NCBI RefSeq assembly: GCF_030128825.1
Contig: NZ_CP119127.1
Location: 4,453,501-4,517,500 of the forward strand
Origin: Sphingobium sp. WTD-1
GTDB lineage: Bacteria; Pseudomonadota; Alphaproteobacteria; Sphingomonadales; Sphingomonadaceae
DNA: 64,000 bases
Direction of reading: 5' to 3'
Numbering within the stretch: position 1 is the first letter of the stretch; each line of letters begins with the position of its first letter. Positions 22,700 to 31,371 of this stretch are shown piece after piece. Position numbers and translations under genes: made by a program. Under the pieces are notes generated by a model. It saw only the letters and a list, made by a program, of their open reading frames with translations. It ran no database searches and was not told the origin of the DNA.

Positions 22700-23779
22700 T
22701 TGCCGATCGACATCTCCTTTCTTGCCATCGCCGAAGCGCAGCAGGTGTTCCACTGGCTGCCGGCCGCGCTTGAACTGGGCAAGCGCGCGGATGTCCGCGT
22801 CCATGTACTCTCGCCCTCGCGCCTGATTCTCGATCTGGTCGCCAGCTATGATCCCGACGGGCGGCTCGACCTCATCAAGCTGCGCCGTCCTTCGACCAAG
22901 CCCGATTCCCTGTTCCGCCTGCCCTCGCGGCTGGCGACGCTGCTGCTCAACTATCGCGCCATCGCCCGCTTCCCGACCCTGGTAACGACGGAGATCACCA
23001 GCGCCTGGCTGAAACGGATGCCCGGCTTTGCCACGCGCCTGATCCTGATCAAGCATGGCGCGGGCGACCGGGCCGGCGGCTACAAGCAGCGCCACGCCGA
23101 TTTCGACCTGACCATCGTCGCGGGCGAGAAGGACCGGCGGCGGATGATCGAATATGGCCTTTGCACCGAAAACAATTGTCTGGTCGGCGGCTATGCCAAA
23201 TTCGAACTGCGCGCGCCGCGCCGGCCCTTGTTCGACGATGACAAGCCGGTGCTGCTGTACAATCCGCATTTCGACCCCGACCTGTCCTCCTGGGTCAATG
23301 ATGGACCGCAGGTCATGGCCGCGCTCGAAGCGCTGCAGGGCTGGAACGTCATCATCGCGCCGCATGTGAAGCTTGCCCGTCGCATCCCGCCGATCCACAG
23401 CGACAGCCCGCATATCCGTGTCGACATGGGCAGCCGCCACTCGATCGACATGAGCTACACGACCAGCGCCGACGCCTATCTGGGCGACGTGTCGAGCCAG
23501 GTTTACGAGTTTCTGCTCACCCCCCGCCCCTGCATCTTCCTCAACCTCGACCATCATGACTGGCGCGCGGATCAGGCCTTCGCCCATTGGCGTCTGGGTC
23601 AGGTGATCGACCGCGCCGATGCGCTTCAGGGCGCGCTCGATCGGGCAGCGGACTTGCAACCGGGCCTTGTTGCTGCTCAGGAAGCGGCAATGCAGGATAG
23701 TATCGATCTTTCCCCGGTCCCCGCCTCGCAGCGGCAGGCCGCCCTCATCCTCGATTTTGCGCAGAAGGCACAGGCATGA
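22700..23779 (+). CDS. CDP-glycerol glycerophosphotransferase-like (TagF/TagB family) protein
   Basis: Predicted to transfer a polyol-phosphate unit from a CDP donor. The 359-residue product has a GT-B-like layout with the family's blocks: KHGAGDRAGGY (118-128, His119), NPHFDPD (188-194), a PHVK segment (221-224) and the hallmark DVSSQVYEFL (263-272) that binds the CDP side. It is shorter than Gram-positive teichoic-acid polymerases, suggesting a single-unit transferase. TTG start with GGGGA 9 nt upstream. It overlaps the next gene by ATGA. Family membership is fairly clear; the acceptor and donor are unknown. Confidence 0.72.
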   Translation: MPIDISFLAIAEAQQVFHWLPAALELGKRADVRVHVLSPSRLILDLVASYDPDGRLDLIKLRRPSTKPDSLFRLPSRLATLLLNYRAIARFPTLVTTEITSAWLKRMPGFATRLILIKHGAGDRAGGYKQRHADFDLTIVAGEKDRRRMIEYGLCTENNCLVGGYAKFELRAPRRPLFDDDKPVLLYNPHFDPDLSSWVNDGPQVMAALEALQGWNVIIAPHVKLARRIPPIHSDSPHIRVDMGSRHSIDMSYTTSADAYLGDVSSQVYEFLLTPRPCIFLNLDHHDWRADQAFAHWRLGQVIDRADALQGALDRAADLQPGLVAAQEAAMQDSIDLSPVPASQRQAALILDFAQKAQA

Positions 23780-24879
23780 TGCAGACGATCAGCACCACCC
23801 TCGGCCCGGTTCGCCTGCTCGGCAAGAACGCGACCCCGATCTGGGGCATGTCCAACGCCGAACGCAATCGCCGCATGGCGGAAAGCGCGGCCAAGAATGG
23901 CAGCATGCTGGCGCCGGGCCATGAACTGGTCTTCAACCTCGCCTATGCCTTCGATCCGCTGCTGCTGCGGCTGGTGCTGGAAACGCCCGGCACGATGTTC
24001 GCCTGGGCCGGCCAGCCGATCGTCGGTCAGGTGCCCGCGGGCAGCGACCCGATGCAGGCCAGCGGCCTCATCGACCTGTCGGACGGGCGCAAGCTCTACA
24101 ATCGCCAGCTGCGCAAGCTGGAACAGCCGATGGTGCGCGAACTGGTGCCCCAAACCCGCAAGGCGATCGAGCGGCAAAGCTATTTCGGCGCCTATAAGGG
24201 CGTGACCGACCTGCTGACCAAATATCTCTGGCCCGAACTGGCGCTGATCCTGACGCGGATCGCCGCGCAGCTGAAGATGACGCCGAACATGGTGTCGGTG
24301 ATCGGCGTGACGCTCTGCCTCGTCGCCACCTTCCTGTTCGCCAAGGGGCTGTTCTGGACCGGCTTCCTGTGCGGCTTCATCTTCATGGTGCTGGACACGG
24401 TGGACGGCAAGCTCGCGCGCTGCACCATCACCTCGTCCAAATGGGGCAATGTGATCGACCATGGCGTCGACCTGGTCCACCCGCCCTTCTGGTGGTATTT
24501 CTGGGGCGTGGGCCTCACCTATTGGGGGCTGGGCCTGTCGGCCGGCACCTTCACCTTCATCATGACCGCCGTGATCGCCGGTTATATCCTCCAGCGCCTG
24601 ATCGAGGGGATGTTCCTCAAGGACTTCAAGATGGACATCCATGTGTGGCGTCCGTTCGACAGCCAGTTCCGCCTGATCACCGCGCGCCGCAACCCGAACA
24701 TGGTGATCCTGTTCGTGGCGCTGCTGTTCGGCCGGCCCGACATCGGCCTGATCGCGCTTGCCTGGTGGACCATCATCTCGCTGGTCGTACATGCCGTGCG
24801 CCTCGCCCAGGCCTATATCGTCCACCGCTCCGGCCGGCCGATCGTCAGCTGGATGGACGAAGCGGAAGCCGCCGCATGA
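23776..24879 (+). CDS. CDP-alcohol phosphatidyltransferase with an extra N-terminal domain
   Basis: Membrane transferase of 367 residues. The complete CDP-alcohol motif is present: D207, D210, G211, A214, R215, G224, D228, D232. About six membrane segments span 170-345. Residues 1-140 are soluble and unusual for the family. The junction (KYLWPELALILTRIAAQLKMTPN) resembles that in fused nucleotidyltransferase-phosphatidyltransferases such as IPCT-DIPPS of hyperthermophiles, but the N-terminal part lacks a nucleotide-binding G-x-G-x-R motif and looks shrunken. It probably joins a CDP-activated alcohol to an unknown acceptor. Overlaps both neighbours by ATGA. Confidence 0.82.
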   Translation: MMQTISTTLGPVRLLGKNATPIWGMSNAERNRRMAESAAKNGSMLAPGHELVFNLAYAFDPLLLRLVLETPGTMFAWAGQPIVGQVPAGSDPMQASGLIDLSDGRKLYNRQLRKLEQPMVRELVPQTRKAIERQSYFGAYKGVTDLLTKYLWPELALILTRIAAQLKMTPNMVSVIGVTLCLVATFLFAKGLFWTGFLCGFIFMVLDTVDGKLARCTITSSKWGNVIDHGVDLVHPPFWWYFWGVGLTYWGLGLSAGTFTFIMTAVIAGYILQRLIEGMFLKDFKMDIHVWRPFDSQFRLITARRNPNMVILFVALLFGRPDIGLIALAWWTIISLVVHAVRLAQAYIVHRSGRPIVSWMDEAEAAA

Positions 24880-25307
24880 ACGCCACCATCGCGAAATTCG
24901 GCTGGCCCGCGACGCTGGTTGCCGAGTTCGACCATTGGGTCGTGTTGCTGCGCCCGGCCCAGCCGACGCTGGGATCGCTGGTGCTGGCCGCCAAGAGCGA
25001 CGCGACCGCGTTCGGCGAGCTGCCGGGCGCGGCCCATGCCGAACTCAAGACCGTGACCGCAGCGATCGAGGCGGCACTGACCCGTGCTATAGGCTATGCC
25101 AAGATCAATTATCTGATGCTGATGATGGTAGACCCGCACGTCCATTTCCACGTCATCCCCCGTTATGAAGGGGAGCGCAGCATCGCCGGCCTGACCATTG
25201 CCGACGCCGGTTGGCCAAGCCAGCCCGACCTGGGCGCAGCGGTCAAGATTGACAGCGAAAATGACACGGCGCTGCGTGATTGGCTGAAGGGCTATTTCGC
25301 CGCCTGA
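24876..25307 (+). CDS. HIT-family hydrolase/transferase
   Basis: Histidine-triad protein of 143 residues with the active-site motif HVHFHVIPRY (HxHxH followed by two hydrophobic residues) in the second half. HIT proteins cleave or transfer nucleoside monophosphates from nucleotide-linked metabolites. Third gene of a unit with two ATGA overlaps, so its substrate is probably a nucleotide product or intermediate of the CDP-dependent reactions encoded upstream; this link is inference. The start ATG at 24876 sits in the upstream stop. Confidence 0.82.
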   Translation: MNATIAKFGWPATLVAEFDHWVVLLRPAQPTLGSLVLAAKSDATAFGELPGAAHAELKTVTAAIEAALTRAIGYAKINYLMLMMVDPHVHFHVIPRYEGERSIAGLTIADAGWPSQPDLGAAVKIDSENDTALRDWLKGYFAA

Positions 25308-25316
25308 CCAAGCCGA

Positions 25317-26348
25317 TCAGGGCCGGAAGGTCAGGCTCAGCACGAAGCGGTTCGAGTCCTTGCCCCAATTATATTCGGCCTGCATCGCCCAGTGGCTGGA
25401 CAGTTCCAGATTGGCGCCACCGATCGCGGCCCAGGGCCGGCTGCTCTTGAGGTCGACCTTGTAGCGCAGGTTGACACCATCACCGTCCTCGAACAGCGCG
25501 CCGCTGCGGACCAGGCCCGACACGGTCACGTCCATGTCGTAATAATTGGCACCGACATAGGGTGTCAGCATGACATCCTTGCCCAGCGCAAAGCGCGGGC
25601 CGACGCGGCCGGCGATGTTGGTCATCTTCATGTCGGACCGGTCCTTGGACGACACGCTGATCGTCTTGGCCAGCGACAGGGCTGCGAACCAATGGTTCGT
25701 CCCATAGCCCACTATGCTGCCGACCGTGAAAGACGTGTTGTCGACATTGGCGGTGAACGGCAACTGGCTATGGCCGCAGGGCTTGGCGGGGCGGCAGAAG
25801 GGAAAAGGCACGAAGGCATCGAGGTCGATGTCGACACCGACATTGACATGCCCCTTCACCTTGCCGATCCCGGCAAACAGGTTGAGGAAGGGGAACAGCC
25901 AGACGTCCGCCTTGAATTCGGTGTTGCTGCTGTGGCTTTCCATCTGTGTCGTGGTGACGAAGGGCACTTCCAGCAATGCCCCCCCTGCCGGCGGATCCTC
26001 GCCTTTGGCGATGGCAACCGCCAGGTTTCGGCTGTCCATATTCTGGACATTGTGGATCAGCATGCCGCTGGCGCCCAGCGCCCGCTGGATATGATAGCCG
26101 CGCTCGATCGCCGCGCGCCCGCCAATCGGCAGCAGCGGATATTTCTCGCGCTCAGGCGGTGCGGGCGCCGGTTCCGTGGCCACCGTCGGCACAGCCGGAT
26201 CGGCAGGGCCGCTGGCCGTGCCGGCATCGGTCGCGACCTGGGTAATGATCGGGACAGGCGGCAAGTCCTGCGCCTGCGCCTGCGCCCGGCCGGCCAGGCC
26301 CAACGGCGCGGCCAGCATCGTGACGGATAGCAGCGTCAATCCTCGCAT
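25317..26348 (-). CDS. Outer-membrane beta-barrel protein, unknown family
   Basis: A 343-residue secreted protein with a signal peptide (LLSVTMLAAPLGLAGRAQAQ). A Pro/Ala-rich spacer follows to about residue 70, then alternating hydrophobic strands ending RFVLSLTFRP, a typical outer-membrane insertion signal with aromatic residues near the C-terminus. Two cysteines (CRPAKPC) sit in a predicted loop. The start ATG at 26348 has AGGGG 9 nt upstream. It is divergent from another outer-membrane gene (26524) with 175 nt between starts. No specific family recognised. Confidence 0.68.
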   Translation of the reverse strand: MRGLTLLSVTMLAAPLGLAGRAQAQAQDLPPVPIITQVATDAGTASGPADPAVPTVATEPAPAPPEREKYPLLPIGGRAAIERGYHIQRALGASGMLIHNVQNMDSRNLAVAIAKGEDPPAGGALLEVPFVTTTQMESHSSNTEFKADVWLFPFLNLFAGIGKVKGHVNVGVDIDLDAFVPFPFCRPAKPCGHSQLPFTANVDNTSFTVGSIVGYGTNHWFAALSLAKTISVSSKDRSDMKMTNIAGRVGPRFALGKDVMLTPYVGANYYDMDVTVSGLVRSGALFEDGDGVNLRYKVDLKSSRPWAAIGGANLELSSHWAMQAEYNWGKDSNRFVLSLTFRP

Positions 26349-26523
26349 CGCCATCATCCCCTGTCCCCCGGCGCACCTCGCTCTTTCGGTGCCAAGCACA
26401 CTATATGCGGGAAAGCCCGCCGCCTGGCTTCTGGGTAATTTCCCCGCGACGACTGCACATTTCTCCCGATATCGCCGCCCTCGCCTTCCTCTAGGCTGGT
26501 CCCATATGACAGGGAGACATGGC

Positions 26524-27729
26524 GTGCGACACGCGCTGGCCGGGCCGAGCCTGATGATGTGCCTGGGCATGGCCCTGCCCGCCGCCGCCCAGAACACGCC
26601 TTCGCGCGAGATTATGGACCAGGCGCAAAGCGTGCAGGCCAGTGAGACGAAGGCTGACGACCGCACAGAGCCCCCCACCCCGGATGCCACTCTTCCCTTG
26701 GCGCCCCCGAGCACCAAGCCGGATCTGGTGATCGCGCCGATTCCACTGTCCAATCCGGCAATGGGCACCGGCCTCGCGGGTGCGGCGATACTCTATTATA
26801 ACCCCAACGGCTCCTCCCGCCCTTGGATCAGCGGCATTGGCGGCGGCTATACCAGCACTGACAGTTGGGGCGTCGGGGTCTCGCACAACATGACGCTGGC
26901 GGACGACCGGCTGCGCTTCCAGGGCTGGGCCGGTTATGGTGTCGCCAATCTGCGCTTCTATGGCATCGGCGCCAATGCCGGTGCATCCAACCTGTCGATC
27001 AAGCTGCGCGACAAGGCCTTCGCCGCCATGGTGGACACCCAATATCAAATCTTCAGCAAAGGCTTCCTGCGCCACCTCTCCTTTGGCGCACGCCTCTATT
27101 ATCTGAACATGGACGCCCGCGCCTCGCTACCGCTGCCCAATCATCCCAACCTGACACCACCGGCGATCGAGCGACACAGCCAGATTTCGATGCTCGGCCC
27201 CTCCTTCACCTTCGACAGCCGCAACAATCCGGTCGATCCGCGCAAGGGCGTCTACACCACGGGATCTTTGACCTATGGCGCCGACTGGCTGGGCAGCGAC
27301 TTCACCCATCACAAGTTGCAGATCGCGGGCAATGGCTATTTCCCGCTGGGGCGCGAAACCGTGCTGGTGGTGCGCAAGACACTGTGCGAGGCGTCGGACG
27401 GCGCGCCTTATTATGACCTGTGCCTCTATGGCCAGAATGGCGACCTGCGCGGCTATGAGACCGGCCGCTATCGCGACCGGGCCAGTTGGGCGTTGCAAGG
27501 CGAGGTCCGCCAGCATCTGTTCGGCAAGATCGGCATGGTCGCGTTCGGCGGCGTCGGCGGCATTGCGCGCAGCGGCAAGGATATCTGGAAACATACCAAG
27601 ATGCTGCCGGCCGGCGGCTTTGGCCTGCGCTATCTCGCTTCGAAGGATGCCAATGTGAATCTGCGGGCCGACATTGCCTGGGGCAAGGACGGCGCCGCTT
27701 TCTATTTCGGGATCGGGGAAGCCTTTTAG
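26524..27729 (+). CDS. BamA/Omp85-like surface-antigen barrel protein (no POTRA domains)
   Basis: A 401-residue outer-membrane barrel of the bacterial surface antigen (Omp85 C-terminal) type. A signal peptide ends PAAAQ; a low-complexity Pro/Thr segment follows; beta strands then run to the C-terminus (AFYFGIGEAF, terminal Phe). The strand-rich GPSFTFDSRNNPVDPRKGVY matches the Omp85 'FDTRDNPxxPxxG' signature, and GDLRGYETGRYRD matches its conserved LRGY loop. There is no room for POTRA domains. GTG at 26524 has AGGGAG 7 nt upstream; ATG at 26506 is an alternative. The cargo is unknown. Confidence 0.75.
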   Translation: MRHALAGPSLMMCLGMALPAAAQNTPSREIMDQAQSVQASETKADDRTEPPTPDATLPLAPPSTKPDLVIAPIPLSNPAMGTGLAGAAILYYNPNGSSRPWISGIGGGYTSTDSWGVGVSHNMTLADDRLRFQGWAGYGVANLRFYGIGANAGASNLSIKLRDKAFAAMVDTQYQIFSKGFLRHLSFGARLYYLNMDARASLPLPNHPNLTPPAIERHSQISMLGPSFTFDSRNNPVDPRKGVYTTGSLTYGADWLGSDFTHHKLQIAGNGYFPLGRETVLVVRKTLCEASDGAPYYDLCLYGQNGDLRGYETGRYRDRASWALQGEVRQHLFGKIGMVAFGGVGGIARSGKDIWKHTKMLPAGGFGLRYLASKDANVNLRADIAWGKDGAAFYFGIGEAF

Positions 27730-27733
27730 GCGC

Positions 27734-28504
27734 TCACGCGCCGTAGCGCCCTGCTTCCACCCATTTCTCGGTGAGCGCATTGGCCGCATCGACATCCTGC
27801 GGGAAATCGACTTCCTGCCACTCCAGCCCCTCGATCGACACGGTGCCGACCCGGTTGCCCTTGGCGATGATGTCGATCGCGCGCAGATACCAGCGGGCGA
27901 CGCCTTCGGGCGTGCGCATCATCTGGTCGACCTGGTTGCGGAAGATCGCCGGCCCTTCGCCCACGAACGCCAGCATGCCGATCGATTCGGCATTGGTGTC
28001 GGGCGGCAGCAGCCGCTTGCCGATATGGTGCAGGCGACCGCTCTCGTCCCGGCTCACCTTCATGTCGTCATCGTCATAGTCGCCGTCGGGCTTCACATCG
28101 ACGGTGACGGTGATCGCGTCCTTGGCACCCGAGACCAGCTTCGCGACGATCTCGTCCGACACGATGGTGTCGCCGTTCAGGATGATGAAGTCCTGATCCA
28201 TCTCCTCGCGCGCGATCCAGCAGCTGCCCAGATTGTCGGCGACCTGGAAGAAGGGATTGAACAGCGTGCGAATGCGCGCGCCGGTCTCGCGATAGAGTTG
28301 CAGCGCATGATCCTCGACCCGCTCGGTGCGGAAGCCGGTGACGACGACGATGTCGGTCACGCCATTGGCGACCAGCGCGGCGATCTGCCAGCTGATCAGG
28401 GTGCGGCCGTTGAAGTCGATCATGCACTTGGGCACGTCACGGGTCAGCGGCAGCAGGCGCGAACCCTGGCCGGCGGAGAGGATGATGGCTTTCTTGATGG
28501 TCAT
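27734..28504 (-). CDS. Sugar/alcohol-phosphate nucleotidyltransferase (COG1213-like)
   Basis: Nucleotidyltransferase of 256 residues with the signature LSAGQGSRLLPLTRDVPKCMI (catalytic Lys26) and the metal-binding ILNGDTIV. It resembles enzymes that make CDP-activated choline, inositol or related alcohols, and less closely hexose-phosphate uridylyltransferases. Its product could be the CDP-alcohol used by the phosphatidyltransferase at 23776; this is inference from context. Divergent from the flippase gene with 126 nt between. Confidence 0.75.
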   Translation of the reverse strand: MTIKKAIILSAGQGSRLLPLTRDVPKCMIDFNGRTLISWQIAALVANGVTDIVVVTGFRTERVEDHALQLYRETGARIRTLFNPFFQVADNLGSCWIAREEMDQDFIILNGDTIVSDEIVAKLVSGAKDAITVTVDVKPDGDYDDDDMKVSRDESGRLHHIGKRLLPPDTNAESIGMLAFVGEGPAIFRNQVDQMMRTPEGVARWYLRAIDIIAKGNRVGTVSIEGLEWQEVDFPQDVDAANALTEKWVEAGRYGA

Positions 28505-28630
28505 GCCCGCGCTTTAGAGCGATTTCGCAGCGCAGGGAAGAGAAGGACGCATTTGCGCAATGCGCCGCCCTTCCCTAGATAGACGCCCGCCAGCAACAAA
28601 CGGCGTGTCACGCGAAAGGCTCCTGTTCCG

Positions 28631-29977
28631 GTGAAGTTGAAGCGCGCAAAGGGTAGCAGCGCACAGGATGGCTTTGCCCGTATCCTGGCCAATACCGGCT
28701 GGCTGCTGGGCGGCAAGGGCGTGGGCGCGGTACTGAGCCTTGCCTATCTCGCCATTGTCACCCGCACGCTGGGCGTCGCCGATTTCGGCCGCTTCGCGCT
28801 GGTGCTGAGCGCCGCCAACGTCATCAAGACGCTGGTGTCCTTCGACAGCTGGCAGATCGTCGTGCGCTATGGCCAGCCGCATCTGGCGGACGGCAATGGC
28901 AACGCGCTCAACCGGGTGCTGCGTTTCTGCATCCTGATCGATCTCGCCTCGGCCTTGGCCGGAGGCCTGATCGCCGCGATCATCATCCTGGCCTTTGGCA
29001 ACCAGCTGCAACTGGGGCCGGGCATGGGGCTTCAGGCCTGGCTGTTCTGCATGGTGATGATGATCACCATCCGCTCCTCCCCCACCGGCATATTGCGCCT
29101 GTTCGACCGGTTCGATTCGGCCGCCGTCGCCGAAACCATGATCCCGGTCGGGCGGATGATCGGCGCAGGCCTGGCCCTGGCCCTGATGCCCGGCATCACC
29201 GGCTTCCTGATCGCCTGGGGCGGCGCCGAACTGCTGTGTGCGGCGGCCTATTGGTATCTTGCCCTGCGCGAAGGCAAGGGTCGGCTCGGCAGCTGGACCG
29301 CCGGCCGGGCGCTTGATGCACGCCACGAAAATCCCGGCATCGTCGGCTTCCTGACCGCCACCAACCTGCAGACCAGCCTGTCCGCCATGGGACAGCAGGT
29401 CGCGGTGCTGGTCGTCGGCCTGTTCGTCGGGCCGGTGGGCGCGGGCCTCTATCGCCTTGCCAACCAGCTCGCCCAGTCGCTGACCAAGATTTCCAGCCTG
29501 CTCTCGCGCAGCATCTTCGTCGAACTGTCGCGCACCCAGTCCAGCCATGGCGTGGATGCGTTGCGGTCCCTGTTCCGCCAGACCAACCGGCTGGCGCTGA
29601 TCGCGGGCGCCATCATTATCGCGCTGATCCTGACCATCGGCCATCCGCTGCTGGGCCTGATCGCGGGCAAGGAATTCCTGCCCGCCTATCCGCTGCTGAT
29701 GCTGCTGGGCGTATCGGCCTGTATCGACCTGGTCGGGGTCAGCTATCGCCCGCTGCTAATGGCGACCGACCGGGCCGGCCTTTCGCTGCGCATTACCTTT
29801 GCCTCCACCCTGCTGCTGTTGGGGATGCAGGCGGTGCTGCTACCGATGAACGGCACGATAGGCGCGGCGATCGCCAATATCGTCGCCTCGATCGCCGGGT
29901 TTCTGATGATGGGCCTGGCGACGCGCCGCGCGCTGGCATTGCGCGATCCGTTGCCGCCGGAACCCGGCGCAAACTGA
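28631..29977 (+). CDS. Lipid-linked oligosaccharide flippase-like membrane protein (Wzx/MurJ superfamily)
   Basis: A 448-residue polytopic protein with about twelve hydrophobic segments. The start of the first repeat (LANTGWLLGGKGVGAVLSLAYLAI then RTLGVADFGRFALVLS) is typical of polysaccharide export flippases of the MOP superfamily. It probably moves a lipid-linked glycan or polyol-phosphate unit to the periplasmic face. GTG start at 28631. It sits between two nucleotidyltransferase genes, supporting a role in making a surface glycoconjugate. The cargo is unknown. Confidence 0.83.
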   Translation: MKLKRAKGSSAQDGFARILANTGWLLGGKGVGAVLSLAYLAIVTRTLGVADFGRFALVLSAANVIKTLVSFDSWQIVVRYGQPHLADGNGNALNRVLRFCILIDLASALAGGLIAAIIILAFGNQLQLGPGMGLQAWLFCMVMMITIRSSPTGILRLFDRFDSAAVAETMIPVGRMIGAGLALALMPGITGFLIAWGGAELLCAAAYWYLALREGKGRLGSWTAGRALDARHENPGIVGFLTATNLQTSLSAMGQQVAVLVVGLFVGPVGAGLYRLANQLAQSLTKISSLLSRSIFVELSRTQSSHGVDALRSLFRQTNRLALIAGAIIIALILTIGHPLLGLIAGKEFLPAYPLLMLLGVSACIDLVGVSYRPLLMATDRAGLSLRITFASTLLLLGMQAVLLPMNGTIGAAIANIVASIAGFLMMGLATRRALALRDPLPPEPGAN

Positions 29978-30062
29978 GCGGCACCAGCCCGCCATCCCTG
30001 GATCGAGGGGGAGAGGAACGACGCACTGGTGCCGCGCCCGGTTCAGCCTGATGAGACCGGGC
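29978..30062. terminator. Paired hairpins between convergent genes
   Basis: The region holds a 10-bp inverted repeat GCGGCACCAG/CTGGTGCCGC (29978-29987 and 30026-30035) and a 7-bp stem GCCCGGT/ACCGGGC (30036-30042 and 30056-30062). It lies between the ends of two converging genes and may terminate both. Confidence 0.45.
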
Positions 30063-30071
30063 TAGGGAAAT

Positions 30072-30434
30072 TCAATAATATTTGAAGGCGGTGACGACGC
30101 CATTCTGGGTGCTGCATTTGAAGGTCTTCTTGACCGTCTTCTGCTTGCCGTCCTTTTCGATCACGACATTGACCAGCGCACGCACGGCGCCGCGGCTGTC
30201 GCTCTTCTTGTCGGTATCCTCGACCTCGCGCAGGGTGACGTCAATCACGCCCTTCTTGGCCCCCTGAGCCTTGGCCTCATTCAGGCAAGCCGCGACCGAA
30301 ACGTCGCGGGAGTCGCCGCTGACCGGGGTAACCGGCGTCGGTGCCGGCGGCGCAGCGGGCGTTTCTGGTGCGGCCTGCGCCATCAGAGCGAGGGTGGCGG
30401 GCAACAAAGTCGCCAGGGGCAGAATCTTGCGCAT
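30072..30434 (-). CDS. Small secreted protein, unknown function
   Basis: A 120-residue protein with a clear signal peptide (MRKILPLATLLPATLALMAQA) and a Pro/Ala/Thr-rich spacer. A compact basic domain (about 45-120) follows, with alternating charged and hydrophobic residues and two cysteines (VAACLNEA, FKCST) that may form a disulphide. GGGAG lies 7 nt before the ATG. I recognise no family. It probably acts in the periplasm. Confidence 0.65.
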   Translation of the reverse strand: MRKILPLATLLPATLALMAQAAPETPAAPPAPTPVTPVSGDSRDVSVAACLNEAKAQGAKKGVIDVTLREVEDTDKKSDSRGAVRALVNVVIEKDGKQKTVKKTFKCSTQNGVVTAFKYY

Positions 30435-30539
30435 GCGGGTGCTCCCTTCATCGGGCCCATCTGCCGGGTCCGATTGGTTCTAGCATGCAGCCAAAGCGCG
30501 CGGCATCGGGAATAACCCGATAGGGAAGCGCCCTGCGCC

Positions 30540-31331
30540 TTAGCGCGCGAGGATGGATTCGATCAGCACGATGTCGTCGGGCTTGTCGGCATCGATACAG
30601 GCCTCTGCCTGATCCATCGCCACCAGCCGCGCCGTCAGGCCGAAACGCCGCCCCACCCGCGCAATGCCGCCGCGCAGGGTCAGGATGCGCAGCAACGCGC
30701 CAACCAGCGCCAGCGGGCCGAAGGCGGACAATATCTTCCAGCCCTTCTTGCGGTCCTGTTCGACATCCTGCCACAGCGCGATCACCGGCCGTGCCCTGGC
30801 GCTGCCGAACCAGAAGATGTTCGCGCCCGACCACCAGCCGTCGCGAAATTTGAGCCAGGTGCGGCGCGACTGCGGATAATGGGCCAGCAGGGTCGTCTTC
30901 TCGACCATGGCGACGGCGATGTCGGCGTCCGTCGCCTCCGCCACGAACTGGTCCAGCATCGCCGCGTCGAGCAGCACATGGTCGGCTGTGGTCATCAGCA
31001 GCGGGAAAGGCAGGTCCGCCTTTTCCATCAGCTCCAGCAGAGAGGAGGCAATGCCCTTGCCGCCGCGCTCGAACCGCACGCGCGGATCGCTCGCCAGCCA
31101 GGCGGTGGCCGGATCATCGGCGAAATATTCGGGATTCTGCGTCAGCACTACCAGCTGGCCGATCGCCGGATGGGCGAGCAATGCGCGTGCCGGGCGGTTG
31201 ATCATCGGCTCGCCTGCGACCGGCACCAGCGGCTTGACCGGTACGCCGGCAGCGGTGGCGAGCGGATCGGCGATCGGCCGCGCGCCGGCCAGCAGGATCG
31301 CGGTGATGGTGGCGGGATGAGGGGATGTCAT
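30540..31331 (-). CDS. MobA-like nucleotidyltransferase
   Basis: NTP-transferase of 263 residues. The signature is ILLAGARPIADPLA followed by VPVKPLVPVAGEPMI, with the conserved Lys at 33; the metal-binding Asp is in TTADHVLLD. A basic, partly hydrophobic C-terminal third (about 190-240, LALVGALLRILTLRGG) could touch the membrane. It lies 40 nt downstream of the M23 peptidase on the same strand and near the flippase and another nucleotidyltransferase, so a role in building a surface polymer is plausible. The substrate is unknown. Confidence 0.72.
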   Translation of the reverse strand: MTSPHPATITAILLAGARPIADPLATAAGVPVKPLVPVAGEPMINRPARALLAHPAIGQLVVLTQNPEYFADDPATAWLASDPRVRFERGGKGIASSLLELMEKADLPFPLLMTTADHVLLDAAMLDQFVAEATDADIAVAMVEKTTLLAHYPQSRRTWLKFRDGWWSGANIFWFGSARARPVIALWQDVEQDRKKGWKILSAFGPLALVGALLRILTLRGGIARVGRRFGLTARLVAMDQAEACIDADKPDDIVLIESILAR

Positions 31332-31371
31332 GCCCGCTCGTTAGCCGAGCGAGCCACCGCCGCAAAGCCGC

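Noticed and set aside
25351..25375. GGTTCGAGTCC-like stretch resembling a tRNA T-arm
   Set aside because: It is inside an outer-membrane protein gene, and no acceptor, D or anticodon arms can be folded around it.
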